DNA of 64,000 bases from the NCBI RefSeq assembly GCF_000745485.1, contig NZ_KN050693.1, positions 287,995 to 351,994 of the forward strand, read 5' to 3'. The DNA is from Methanobacterium veterum. GTDB lineage: Archaea; Methanobacteriota; Methanobacteria; Methanobacteriales; Methanobacteriaceae. Of this stretch, positions 8,994-17,533 are shown piece after piece. The position numbers and the translations under genes were made by a program. A model generated the notes under the pieces. It was not told the origin of the DNA. It worked only from the letters and a program-made list of their open reading frames with translations, and ran no database searches. Within the stretch, counting starts at the first letter, position 1. Each line of letters opens with the position of its first letter.

Positions 8994-9436
8994 TAGTGAA
9001 TGACCAAATATTTTTGACTACTATCAAAAACTGTCAAAATCTTTGTTTTGACGCATCGAATCGAAGATTCGAATGCTTTGTTTTTGATGCCTGCAAAAAC
9101 CAGAGGTTTTTGCGGTTGCGAATCCCTTAAAATTCAAGGAATTTTGGGGCACGAATCGAAAGATTCGCATGTTTCAATTCGCAAACACAGAAAATGTTGT
9201 CAAATCCCTCAAAAATTCAAAGAATTTTTGGGGCACGAATCAAAGATTTGTAAGCTCTGATTTGACACAGCAAAAATCGAAGATTTTTGCATGCGTTGCA
9301 TTTTCTCCAGCTGTCAAAAATCATAGATTTTTGATGCGTAGAATAAAATGCATAGCATTTTTTTCTCCAGCTGTCAAAATTTACGATTTTGCATGTACCT
9401 AAAATGTATAAGTTTAAAAAGTTACGTCATTCACTA
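8994..9436. mobile_element. Palindrome-rich miniature element with terminal inverted repeats
   Basis: 443 bp bounded by TAGTGAATGAC (8994-9004) and its exact complement GTCATTCACTA (9426-9436), with further partial match inward. The inside is a chain of small hyphenated palindromes such as GAATCGAAGATTC and CAAAAATCGAAGATTTTTG, separated by GCATGC-like spacers. Short ORFs inside (from 9048 and 9169) only reflect the repeats. Related material occurs near 26285, 29885, 38870, 40667, 43484 and 55547. There is no transposase, so it would be non-autonomous. Confidence 0.6.
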
Positions 9437-9442
9437 TAATAT

Positions 9443-9617
9443 TAAATGTCTTAAACAGTATCAAACAAAATGGTGAATTTACTTAAATTCAAAGCTGTGG
9501 GGTAATATGAATCGTTTGTGGGATATTTAATTAAAGGTCTTAAACAGTATCAATTGGTGAATTTAATTAAATTCAAAGTTTCTCAGGTGTAGTATGAATC
9601 GTTCGTGGGGATATTTA
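9443..9617 (+). repeat. Tandem partial duplication of transporter promoter and first codons
   Basis: Two imperfect copies with a period of about 87 bases. Each contains GTCTTAAACAGTATCAA, TGGTGAATTTA, AAATTCAAAG and an ATG-AAT-CGT start. The first copy (ATG at 9507) reads MNRLWDI and stops; the second (ATG at 9594) is the true start of the DMT transporter (MNRSWGYL). The upstream copy is therefore a truncated 5' fragment of the gene. Confidence 0.65.
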
Positions 9618-10502
9618 AGCGCATTAATGGTGGCCATTCTTTTTGGGGTATGGTTTTCACTGGACAAGATACTGCTTGGATATCTTCACCCTTTCGCCCT
9701 TGCAGCGCTTACATATTTAATAGCAAGCGTGTTTCTGTTTTTTGTTTACCTTTCTCCCCTTAAAAATAGAATATTGAAGACCATAAACAAGAAAAGCAGG
9801 GTGGAAAACTTCATATCTAAAAAGGAATATTTGATTCTGTTTTTAACTGCAATTTTTGGCTCAGTTATAGCTCCTGCATTATATTTAAGTGGTTTAAGCA
9901 GGATAACTGCGGTAAATGCTGCTCTTTTAACAAATGTAGAGATACTATTTATTATCATTATTGGAATTTTTTTCCTCAAAGAAAAAGTTCATAAAAAAGA
10001 TATTCTAGGGTTTGCCCTTTTGTTAATAGGGGCAGTAGTTTTAAGCACCAATGACCTGAGGGATCTTTCCTTTAATCAGGGCCTGTTTGGAAGTCTCCTT
10101 GTAATTTCAGCATCATTTTTCTGGAGCCTTGATACCAGTTTAAGCAAATTTTTAAGCCATAAACAGAATATAATATTTATAACTGCTTTAAAATCAGGAA
10201 TTGGGGGTTCAATTTTATTATTTTTGTCTTTAATTTTGGGGCTGAACTTTACCTTACCTTTGTTCCGGCTGCCTCTCCTACTTTTTATTGGAATTGTTGC
10301 TGTGAGCTTTTCGCTTGTATTGATATATTATTCACTCAGGGTTATCGGTTCGACAAGAACAGGATCTATATTTGCTCTTAGTTCTCTTTTTGGGGCTATA
10401 ACTGCTTATTTTGCACTGGGCGAACCTTTAACTGTTTTAAGAATATTATTTGGAATTTTAATGTTGCTGGGTGTTTTAATTTTGTATAAAGGGCAAAAAT
10501 AA
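9594..10502 (+). CDS. DMT superfamily (EamA-like) transporter
   Basis: 302 residues with ten hydrophobic segments arranged as two EamA repeats of five helices. The second half carries GSTRTGSIFALSSLFGAITAYFALGEPL, split here as GSTRTGSIFALSSLFG then AITAYFALGEPL, the usual EamA end motif. EamA proteins export or import small metabolites such as amino acids; the substrate is not predictable. The start is set by homology between the duplicated upstream copies and by the first-helix sequence. The ribosome binding site is weak (CAGGTGTAGT). Confidence 0.88.
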   Translation: MNRSWGYLSALMVAILFGVWFSLDKILLGYLHPFALAALTYLIASVFLFFVYLSPLKNRILKTINKKSRVENFISKKEYLILFLTAIFGSVIAPALYLSGLSRITAVNAALLTNVEILFIIIIGIFFLKEKVHKKDILGFALLLIGAVVLSTNDLRDLSFNQGLFGSLLVISASFFWSLDTSLSKFLSHKQNIIFITALKSGIGGSILLFLSLILGLNFTLPLFRLPLLLFIGIVAVSFSLVLIYYSLRVIGSTRTGSIFALSSLFGAITAYFALGEPLTVLRILFGILMLLGVLILYKGQK

Positions 10503-10538
10503 ATCATTTATTGGGGAGTGGTGATGTCGATATATTTA

Positions 10539-10565
10539 TATGACTAAAAATCCAAAGTAGTCATA
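10539..10565 (+). promoter_or_regulatory. TetR operator-like inverted repeat at promoter
   Basis: Perfect 8-bp arms TATGACTA (10539-10546) and TAGTCATA (10558-10565) with an 11-base spacer start directly after a TATA-like ATATATTTAT. This is where a repressor would block transcription of the TetR/NapH operon that begins at 10589, so autoregulation is likely. Confidence 0.55.
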
Positions 10566-10588
10566 GAGTTTTAAGAGGGGATTATGTA

Positions 10589-11185
10589 ATGAAAGCCTTC
10601 GATAAAAATGAAAAAGAGTATCTAAATAAAATGTTCATGGAGAAAGGTAAAGAATTATTTTCAGTGTATGGAATTAAAAAAACCAGCATTGAAGACCTCA
10701 CGAAATCAGTAGGAATTGCTAAGGGGAGTTTTTACACGTTCTTTAATTCTAAAGAAGAATTATATTTCAAGATAATGTCTGAAGAAATTAAAAACCTGGC
10801 AAAAGAAAATATTACAACACTTGATAGAGAAAAACCGGTTAAAGAAATAATTAAAAGCTTTTTAATTAATGCAATTGGGGAAATTCACTCAAACCCTATT
10901 TTAAATAAATTACTAATCCCTGGAGAATTTGAACTGGTACGGCGTAAAATGACAACTGCAGATTCGGGGAATAACGCTGATTTTTTAGGGCCTATGACTG
11001 CTTTCTTATCTAAACTACAAAAAGAAGGCCTTATAATTGAAATTGACCCATCACTCATGGCGAATGTAATACGCGGCTTGCTGCTTCTTTCAACCCACAA
11101 AAGAGAGATTGGAGAAGAGTATTTTGATGAAGTAATCCAGTTTTATGTGGATATGATCGCTCTAAAACTAACAGATGTGAAATAA
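10589..11185 (+). CDS. TetR/AcrR-family transcriptional regulator
   Basis: 198 residues. The N-terminal helix-turn-helix is typical: FSVYGIKKTSIEDLTKSVGI then AKGSFYTFFNSKEELYF. The C-terminal ligand-binding region (about 75-198) is helical and not assignable. AGAGGGGAT precedes the ATG. It is followed after 12 bases by the ferredoxin-type membrane protein at 11198, so the two form an operon. An inverted repeat at the promoter suggests self-repression. Confidence 0.9.
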   Translation: MKAFDKNEKEYLNKMFMEKGKELFSVYGIKKTSIEDLTKSVGIAKGSFYTFFNSKEELYFKIMSEEIKNLAKENITTLDREKPVKEIIKSFLINAIGEIHSNPILNKLLIPGEFELVRRKMTTADSGNNADFLGPMTAFLSKLQKEGLIIEIDPSLMANVIRGLLLLSTHKREIGEEYFDEVIQFYVDMIALKLTDVK

Positions 11186-11197
11186 GGGGAAATAAAT

Positions 11198-11929
11198 ATG
11201 GATCGCCAGAATAAAAGAAAAGGAATACTTTTGATAGCTCTCCTTATTTTCCCTTTATTTAAGCCATTTCTATCTCCAGTGACTGTAATGATGGGAACAG
11301 TTCAGGGAGTTATAGTCGGAGGACTGGTTATTTACATATCTCTATTTTTATCATCTCTTTTTGTAGGTAGGGCATTCTGTGGGTGGCTGTGTCCAGCGGG
11401 AGGGATTCAGGAGTACTGTTCTGTTGTTGTTAATAAGACTCCAAAGTCGACAAAATTCAAAAAGCTCAAATATATTTTTTGGCTTGGATTAGTATCAGCA
11501 ATAGCTGTTGCAATATTTAAATCTGGAGGATTAAATCACATAGACTTGTTATATCAGAGTAAACTTAACATTCCTGAGCTGCAGGAGTATATTATATATT
11601 ATGCTGGAGTTGGGATAATAACAATCCTCGCTTTTACCGTTGGTAAACGTGCAGGATGTCTTTATATTTGCTGGTTAGCTCCATTTATGGTAGTTGGAAC
11701 AAGGATAAAAGAATTGGCTAAATATCCTTCTTTATATATAAGAACTGACCCGCAGAAATGCATAAACTGTGATATATGTAATGATAAATGCCCGATGAGT
11801 ATCAATATATCCGGACGGGTAAAAAATAAGTTTATATCTGATTCAGAATGCATCATGTGCGGGGAATGCGTGGATGCATGTCCTGAAAAAGTTATGAGTT
11901 ATAATTTTGGTTCAATTAAAAAGAAATGA
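11198..11929 (+). CDS. NapH/YccM-like membrane ferredoxin (4Fe-4S) protein
   Basis: 243 residues. Several membrane helices carry the polyferredoxin motif RAFCGWLCPAGGIQEYC near residues 55-70 and a second Cys pair near GKRAGCLYICW. The C-terminal cytosolic tail holds two 4Fe-4S motifs, CINCDICNDKCP and CIMCGECVDACP. The family (NapH, RdxA/YccM, PceC-like) passes electrons between membrane carriers and redox enzymes. Co-transcription with a TetR regulator suggests an inducible electron-transfer step; the partner enzyme is not nearby. AAGGGGAA is the ribosome binding site. Confidence 0.88.
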   Translation: MDRQNKRKGILLIALLIFPLFKPFLSPVTVMMGTVQGVIVGGLVIYISLFLSSLFVGRAFCGWLCPAGGIQEYCSVVVNKTPKSTKFKKLKYIFWLGLVSAIAVAIFKSGGLNHIDLLYQSKLNIPELQEYIIYYAGVGIITILAFTVGKRAGCLYICWLAPFMVVGTRIKELAKYPSLYIRTDPQKCINCDICNDKCPMSINISGRVKNKFISDSECIMCGECVDACPEKVMSYNFGSIKKK

Positions 11930-11941
11930 TTGATCATCAAC

Positions 11942-12652
11942 TCATTCCTCTATCAATTCTTCAATCTCGTCAGCCACTTCCCAGTGCGAACCCCGCTTTT
12001 CAGCCCTTCTAATTAACCAAACACCAATAAATGCTCCAACAATTGCACCTGCAGTATCTGTAAACAGGTCATTCATGGTATCATCAAGGGGATCCTGTGT
12101 TGGAGAGCCCTGCATTTGTGTATTTCCAGTGATTTGCCCGATAACTGTGTGGGATAAATATTTATCGTAAGTGTACTCTCCCATCTCAAGTACGCCTCCA
12201 AATCCTATGGTTACAAGCACAATAAGCACAGCCATGGCAGGTATGGTTGCCTTAAGCCTTCCGTAGAAGTACATTGTATAAATAACCATCATACCTATTA
12301 AAGCGATATAGAGCGGCAGCATGAAATGCATGAAGTTATCGTAATGCGGAATGCTCACATAAAGCCCGAGGGCATCGCCTCCTACAAGCTCAAATAAAAC
12401 CATTAATAGAATTAAAATTTCAATTTCTACAGGTATGGCTCGTATCCTTCCACGGGTGAAAAATGATGGAGTATAAATTATAACAAGTGCAATAAGGATA
12501 AGCAGTCCAAAAATTCTCTCAGTACCGTTTACGCCGCCGAATATCAAAATATAAATACCTGAGATTAAAAGGAATATGCTCATTCCCATTAACAGATTCT
12601 TTTCCCAGGATGGGATTTTTGGTTTATGTATCTTTGGTTTTGGATCAGTCAT
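11942..12652 (-). CDS. Integral membrane protein, DUF2238/YjdF-like
   Basis: 236 residues with about seven hydrophobic segments and charged ends. It has IPHYDNFMHFMLPLYIALIG, split as IPHYDNFMHFMLP and LYIALIG, and near the C-terminus DPLDDTMNDLFTDTAGAIVG. The D-x-x-x-D-L-x-x-(D/N)-x-x-GA pattern and the preceding GGVLEMGEYTYD are as in DUF2238/YjdF proteins. No catalytic role is known to me. It converges with the NapH-like gene, the two stops lying 12 bases apart. Confidence 0.75.
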   Translation of the reverse strand: MTDPKPKIHKPKIPSWEKNLLMGMSIFLLISGIYILIFGGVNGTERIFGLLILIALVIIYTPSFFTRGRIRAIPVEIEILILLMVLFELVGGDALGLYVSIPHYDNFMHFMLPLYIALIGMMVIYTMYFYGRLKATIPAMAVLIVLVTIGFGGVLEMGEYTYDKYLSHTVIGQITGNTQMQGSPTQDPLDDTMNDLFTDTAGAIVGAFIGVWLIRRAEKRGSHWEVADEIEELIEE

Positions 12653-12948
12653 CTTTACGGCCTCATATTATGTATAACTACTAAACTGTTTTATGAATGT
12701 TTGATTATCAATAATTTAAATATTACTATTTTGTTTTATATAATAACTATTTTAAATTTTATGTTTGGATATTAAATTGTCCATAATGTAATTATAGGCA
12801 TATAATGACTTTAAAGTTGCTATTTTATGATATAAACACTTATTTTATCTAATTTGCAGATTATTCAATTTAATTTTCATATTTTTTTATATTCATATTA
12901 TTTAAAGAATTAATACTAAATTAATATTTAAAACAAAATAGCGTTAAA

Positions 12949-13446
12949 ATGAAAACTCAAAAAGTAAAGGCAGGCGGGGCTTTAGTATGTAACGGTAAAG
13001 ATGGAGTTATTGGGGCAGTCCTGAAATATGAAAATAAAAACTGTATTTTAACTGCATTTCATGTTTTAAAGGTAGGGGGCTGCAGTTTAGGTGATACTTT
13101 AAAGGTAAATGGATTTAAAGCTAAAGTAATTGAGATATCTGTTGACCATGATCTTGCAGTTGCAGAGGTATACGCACCTGAATCTGCATTAAAATTTTCA
13201 AATATTGAAAAACCAGAAATTGGGTCCGCATATGCACTTAAAGGTAAATTTAAAAATCCATGTAACATCATGACTCTTGGAAGGACCTATCATTATCTCT
13301 CGTTTTCATTCCAAACACTTCCTCTTCCCGGCGACAGCGGATCTCCTATAATTCAAAATGGGAATGTGGTGGGGATACTGGCATCTGTATTTTACAATAA
13401 TGCAACTGGAATTGCAGTATCCCTTGAAATATTTAGGAAGCAGTGA
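12949..13446 (+). CDS. Cytosolic trypsin-like serine protease
   Basis: 165 residues, a compact chymotrypsin-fold peptidase. The triad is visible: His in LTAFHVL (about residue 39), Asp in SVDHDLAVAEV (about 66) and Ser in LPLPGDSGSPII (about 142). There is no signal peptide, membrane anchor or PDZ domain, so it would act in the cytoplasm, which is unusual for the family. No ribosome binding site precedes the ATG; translation may be leaderless. It stands alone between AT-rich gaps, and the substrate is unknown. Confidence 0.82.
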   Translation: MKTQKVKAGGALVCNGKDGVIGAVLKYENKNCILTAFHVLKVGGCSLGDTLKVNGFKAKVIEISVDHDLAVAEVYAPESALKFSNIEKPEIGSAYALKGKFKNPCNIMTLGRTYHYLSFSFQTLPLPGDSGSPIIQNGNVVGILASVFYNNATGIAVSLEIFRKQ

Positions 13447-13651
13447 TTACGGCTAATTTTAAAGGGGCAGCTTTTAATATTTTTAATACAAAGTCCAACT
13501 TTAGTAAGAAATAAATAAAATTAAATAAAGTATTAATTAAGGAACTCATAATTTCATTGATATTGTAATAATGAGTTAAATAGCGCAGTTTCAAAAATTA
13601 ATATCATTTCAACGGTAGAATATTTCATTAAAATGGCTGGAGAGTGTTTTT

Positions 13652-14350
13652 ATGGTAATTCATTTGGAGGATAACTTTTTTGACGTCCCAGACTTTAGAA
13701 ATAGGACTGCGGTTTTCCGCAACCGTGAACACGCAGGAGAAATTCTTTCAGAAATGTTAATGCAGTATAAAAATACAGAAGCTATTGTTTTTGCGATTCC
13801 TGCAGGGGGAGTTCCAGTTGGAGCAGTAGTGGCTTCTAAGCTCCAAATTCCACTTGATATTGCGGTTGTAAGTAAAATTACGCTCCCATGGAATACTGAA
13901 GCAGGCTATGGGGCAGTAGCTTTTGACGGTACGGTACGTTTAAACGAAGATATGATATCTCGAATTGGGCTTAAAGAGGAAATTATGGAGGCTGGAATTG
14001 AGCAAACACGTAATAAGGTTAGAAATAGGGTGGCAGAATTTAGGGGAGGAAAGCCTCCTGTTCAGGCAGCAGGCCGACCTGCTGTACTGGTGGACGATGG
14101 AATTGCGTCGGGTTTTACAATGTTAGTTGCTGTGGAAGCTTTGAGAAAGGCAGGTGCAAACAGAATAATTATTGCAGTGCCGACTGCTAACCTGAATGCT
14201 GTGGAATTTATACTCCCAAATGTTGAAGAAGTGTACTGCGCAAATCTCCGGAATGAATGGGCATTTGCTGTGGCTGATGCGTACCAGCACTGGTCAGATG
14301 TGGGTGAAGAAGAGGTAACGGAACTTTTGGGTTCATTTAGGAACCTTTAA
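13652..14350 (+). CDS. Phosphoribosyltransferase-family protein
   Basis: 232 residues. The PRPP-binding loop AVLVDDGIASGFTMLVAV lies near residues 143-160, and an N-terminal segment AIPAGGVPVGAVVASKL matches the stand-alone type I PRTases often annotated as putative phosphoribosyltransferases (ComF/erythromycin-esterase neighbours in bacteria). The first 30 residues (FRNREHAGEILSEML) form the typical family hood. The substrate base is unknown; such proteins may be regulatory. GGAGAGTG precedes the ATG. Confidence 0.85.
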   Translation: MVIHLEDNFFDVPDFRNRTAVFRNREHAGEILSEMLMQYKNTEAIVFAIPAGGVPVGAVVASKLQIPLDIAVVSKITLPWNTEAGYGAVAFDGTVRLNEDMISRIGLKEEIMEAGIEQTRNKVRNRVAEFRGGKPPVQAAGRPAVLVDDGIASGFTMLVAVEALRKAGANRIIIAVPTANLNAVEFILPNVEEVYCANLRNEWAFAVADAYQHWSDVGEEEVTELLGSFRNL

Positions 14351-14372
14351 AAAATTGACTTAGAAACATCTT

Positions 14373-14618
14373 TTATTTTTTGTCTGATTTGTAAATTAAT
14401 GCTAGTGATCTAGCCAGGTAATGTAAACATATGCATACACAACCAATGGTGTTAATATTAAATCTATAATATCTTGATGGGTTAAACCTAAAGTATGTTA
14501 TGGGGAGTCCTATCATCATTAAGATTATATAAAGAGATTCTGCAAGTACATACCATTTTATAAAGTTATTTCGTCTATTTGTCCCATAATACGCTTTTTC
14601 AGGATCAATATTATATAT
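14373..14618 (-). pseudogene. Possible remnant of a small membrane protein gene
   Basis: On the minus strand one frame stays open for about 80 codons with credible composition: IDPEKAYYGTNRRNNFIKWY, then two hydrophobic segments, ending LARSLALIYKSDKK and TAA. There is no ATG, GTG or TTG with a ribosome binding site at its head; an in-frame stop lies just upstream. It may be the 3' part of a lost gene or start at a rare codon. Low confidence. Confidence 0.3.
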
Positions 14619-14742
14619 TTATTTAAAAGAAATTTCAGTGAATACTTCTTTTCTATAGCTCATAGTTTACGTATATTCTAATATTAGGCATTTTCGAACA
14701 TGGATTGATAGTCTTCATAAGGATAGGTTCCAATATGTTTGG

Positions 14743-15480
14743 TTATAACCACCAGTCGATATATGGGGACATTTGTATATAGGTTAAAATCAGCATAACT
14801 ATTATTATTGAGGCCATAATGGTTAAATAAAGTTTATCCTTTTGATACTGTTTAATTTTGAATATGCCGGCAGTAAATATGATTAAACCACCACCTAAAA
14901 TAAAGATACTGAATAGATTAAATGTGCCGTTAAATAGAAAATAGCTTAAGCCCCATATTATATATAGGATTCCCAGTAAAATTACTTTATTTGACTTTTC
15001 AACATGTATCTTTTCAGGAGCATCATTTATAAGGACTGCATATCCTTTAGCTTTAAACTGTTTAAGTAATAAAAATTTTTTTCTACAATTAATATTAATT
15101 ACTGCATTAGCCCCTAATTGCGCTGCCTCTTGCTTTAATTTATATTTAATATTTTCTATTGCTTCATTTTCAGATAAAGTTGGATCAGAAGTAGCATTTA
15201 TTATGCCTAACTTAGTGTGGGAATTTTTGATTGGAAAGTGGTAGAGATTCACGTTTTCAGGATTAATTGGTTTTAGGGGAAATGAATTGTTAAATTTAAG
15301 GTATTCAACTGCTATTTCTCGTACATGCGCATTTTCATCTTCATTTAACATTTTTTTTACAATTTCTAACGCTGAATTATCGTCCTGTTTTATTAGGGAA
15401 CTTAAGGCTTTATATCGTGTTTGCCACTTTTCATTTTCTAATAAACCTATTAATTCTCCTGTTTTATTTTCATGCCCCAT
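14743..15480 (-). CDS. HEAT-repeat / YbjQ-like / membrane-anchored protein
   Basis: 245 residues in three parts. Residues about 8-70 read as two HEAT-like helical repeats (WQTRYKALSSLIKQDDNSAL, then AHVREIAVEYLKF). Residues about 88-155 resemble the YbjQ/UPF0145 fold (LGIINATSDPTLSENEA, then QEAAQLGANAVININC). Three hydrophobic helices follow (about 165-235). AAGGTGGATCA sets the start. Such fusions occur in methanogens as uncharacterised membrane proteins; metal or peptide binding by the YbjQ part is only a possibility. Confidence 0.7.
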   Translation of the reverse strand: MGHENKTGELIGLLENEKWQTRYKALSSLIKQDDNSALEIVKKMLNEDENAHVREIAVEYLKFNNSFPLKPINPENVNLYHFPIKNSHTKLGIINATSDPTLSENEAIENIKYKLKQEAAQLGANAVININCRKKFLLLKQFKAKGYAVLINDAPEKIHVEKSNKVILLGILYIIWGLSYFLFNGTFNLFSIFILGGGLIIFTAGIFKIKQYQKDKLYLTIMASIIIVMLILTYIQMSPYIDWWL

Positions 15481-15913
15481 TGATCCACCTTTCCTGAAAT
15501 CTTAAAAATAGGTTGATTAAAATAATATAAAAACTTAATTAAAAAATAATTCCTGCTTTTACAGGTCATTTTAATTTAATCTTCTCCCGTGTTTGCTTGA
15601 AATTTTAGACTTCTCTTCCCCAGAAACATGAAAAGTTTCACCTTCTAAACTCGTAAGCCAAAAATCTAAGTTCAACTTCTCTAATTGCTTCAATAAGGTG
15701 CATATATTTAGTTTTACACGAAATTTGCCCTGTTAAGTTTAAAAGCAATCTTATCAATCATACTTTAAATGCATTGGTTGTAAATATGGCATTATATCTT
15801 AATTTTGCTGTTTGAAAAGCAATGGTTTTATTCAGAGTTACATTTAATACCGATTAATAATAAAAATATAAAATATATTATTAATATATTTAGATATAAT
15901 GGGGGTATGTGTT

Positions 15914-16117
15914 ATGCAGGGTATGCCTAAATGTTCGGATTTAGAAAAAGAAATAGATAATTTAGAAAATGAGATTAAACATATTCAAAATGAACTTTTT
16001 ACAAGCAGGGGCGTAAGTATAGGAAATGCAGAAAATTCAGAAATTATGGGAAAGATTAACAGTTTACGTACTGAAATCAAGTTTAAAAATTCAGAACGAG
16101 CACACTGCAGGCCGTAA
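15914..16117 (+). CDS. Small coiled-coil protein
   Basis: 67 residues from the ATG at 15914, chosen because GGGGGT lies about 8 bases upstream; an ATG at 15899 has no site. A heptad-like segment LEKEIDNLENEIKHIQNEL predicts a coiled coil; the tail is RAHCRP. I do not recognise a family. The stop codon lies within a GC hairpin (16107-16126). The preceding 430-base gap (15481-15913) holds only AT-rich sequence with a TATA-like stretch near 15870-15895. Confidence 0.55.
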   Translation: MQGMPKCSDLEKEIDNLENEIKHIQNELFTSRGVSIGNAENSEIMGKINSLRTEIKFKNSERAHCRP

Positions 16118-16126
16118 AGGCCCTGC
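16107..16126 (+). terminator. GC hairpin overlapping the stop codon
   Basis: GCAGGCC and GGCCCTGC are complementary apart from one bulged base and enclose GTAAA, which contains the stop codon of the coiled-coil gene. No T-run follows, so it may modulate translation of the next small ORF (16132) or RNA stability and need not be a terminator. Confidence 0.35.
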
Positions 16127-16131
16127 TATCT

Positions 16132-16272
16132 ATGACGGTGCTTAATTTCTTGGATCAATCATCAATAATTACTTTGCTTATTGTAATTGTAGCTAGTTTG
16201 ATGATTTTTTATGTATACTACACTTTTCCGGATTTGTTAATTAAAATTTTGAATTTAATTAGAAAAAGGTAA
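16132..16272 (+). CDS. 46-residue single-span membrane protein (hypothetical)
   Basis: ATG to TAA, 46 codons: MTVLNFLDQSS, then a clean membrane segment (ITLLIVIVASLMIFYVYYTF) and a basic end (LNLIRKR), as expected for a small inner-membrane protein with a cytosolic basic tail. It starts 15 bases after the upstream stop, so it could be the second gene of a two-gene unit. No good ribosome binding site; coupling through the hairpin is possible. Confidence 0.45.
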   Translation: MTVLNFLDQSSIITLLIVIVASLMIFYVYYTFPDLLIKILNLIRKR

Positions 16273-16338
16273 AATTCTTGGAAAATTAGATTAATTTAGT
16301 TTACTTATTCAAAGTTTTTGAAAAAATTTTGTAACATT

Positions 16339-16584
16339 TTATTTTTTGCAATCACAATCTTCATCATCACAATCGCAGGGTTCTTCGAGTAAAAGTTGTC
16401 TTATATCATATAGTGGAGTATTTACCAGTTCTAATACTGCAAATCTAATTTCTGCATCGTTTTTTTCTGTCCATTCTTTTCCTGCTGCTTCAAATGAAAT
16501 TTTAAAATATTTCCTGAAAATATCAACAGCTTCTTCTAATTTAGGTTCTTCCCATTCTACTTCTTCATTTTCTTCATGGTTCAA
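16339..16584 (-). CDS. Small acidic protein with Cys/Asp-rich tail
   Basis: 81 residues, strongly acidic (begins MNHEENEEVEWEEPKLEEAV). It has a helical middle and ends EEPCDCDDEDCDCKK, where four Cys interleaved with Asp could bind a metal ion. GGGAGGA lies 11 bases before the ATG. I do not recognise the family. The gap 16585-16880 contains AT-rich sequence and no convincing gene. Confidence 0.6.
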   Translation of the reverse strand: MNHEENEEVEWEEPKLEEAVDIFRKYFKISFEAAGKEWTEKNDAEIRFAVLELVNTPLYDIRQLLLEEPCDCDDEDCDCKK

Positions 16585-16886
16585 GGTAAATCCTCCCAGG
16601 TAATTGTATTTATAAAAATTAAGATAAATAAGTTTTCAACATACTTTAATTAGTTAAGTATTTCTGAAATTCTGGTTTTTAAAGTCGAAAAATAAATCAT
16701 TGAGATTATTTTAATTTGATAATATATCTATGCTGACATAGGTTAAAAAGAGTATGTAAATAAAATTAGTGGGGATGTTTCTTTTAATGGGGATGTACTT
16801 GGGATTTTGGGTCACGGTAGGTTTACCTGTTACTTGTTTTTGGGATTGTCGAAAAATTTTTATATTTTATTTAGAAATGATTGATT

Positions 16887-17318
16887 ATGGTAATCCCTGT
16901 TATATTTTATTTAATAATTTCTTTAATAATGGGTATTTTTTTTATAATTGTAGGTTGTTTGGCTGTCAATCAATATATAAGAAATCGTGAAGGAACTTTG
17001 ATATCTACTATATTTCCATTTATTTTAGGAATTATTGGTATTATGGGTGCTATCTATGGTTTTATTAGCTTTCTGTTAGTAATAGCCTTTGTAATTTATA
17101 TTATAATCTCTGGTTACTCCAAATATATTTCATATAAACACCCTGAAATAAAGGAAAATCGAGAGGAATATCTGGAGAAATTGGAGAAACATCGTGAAAT
17201 GTATAAAAAAACATCCGTTTACAAGTTTATGAGAATTTCTAGATATATAATGCTCGGTTGTACTGTCTTTTTAGGTGTATTTATTCTGGTAGTTGTAGTA
17301 TTTAATATAACTTTTTAG
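16887..17318 (+). CDS. Small multi-span membrane protein
   Basis: 143 residues with three to four hydrophobic segments (about 1-25, 38-75, 118-143), and between them a charged helix YKHPEIKENREEYLEKLEKH likely cytosolic. An in-frame TTG at 16881 is an alternative start; a stop lies immediately before it. No family recognised. Low GC and the lack of a ribosome binding site make the exact start uncertain. Confidence 0.5.
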   Translation: MVIPVIFYLIISLIMGIFFIIVGCLAVNQYIRNREGTLISTIFPFILGIIGIMGAIYGFISFLLVIAFVIYIIISGYSKYISYKHPEIKENREEYLEKLEKHREMYKKTSVYKFMRISRYIMLGCTVFLGVFILVVVVFNITF

Positions 17319-17533
17319 CTTTGATAACCTGTATATAACGTAGTTTAATAAATTTCAATAAATACACTAAAATTTGTTTCATGAGTGGTTATAACCTATC
17401 AAATTTCAATACTAATTCTCTGTCTGAAAAATTTATTTAACTAAAAAAGTTTGACCCTCTTTGTTGGATGCAATATCTTAGATTTACATAATTAAAATAA
17501 TCATCTCAATCAATTTATTAATATTAATTTTTA

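Noticed and set aside
9048..9402. Two overlapping ORFs of 70 and 77 codons
   Set aside because: They lie wholly inside the palindromic element and their translation is just repeated modules; no ribosome binding sites.
9040..9420. CRISPR-like appearance of repeated short motifs
   Set aside because: The motifs are palindromes of differing sequence and irregular spacing with no unique spacers and no cas genes.
16769..16990. 73-codon ORF overlapping the 16887 membrane protein
   Set aside because: Unusual Phe/Tyr/Asn/Cys composition, different frame from the better membrane ORF, no ribosome binding support.
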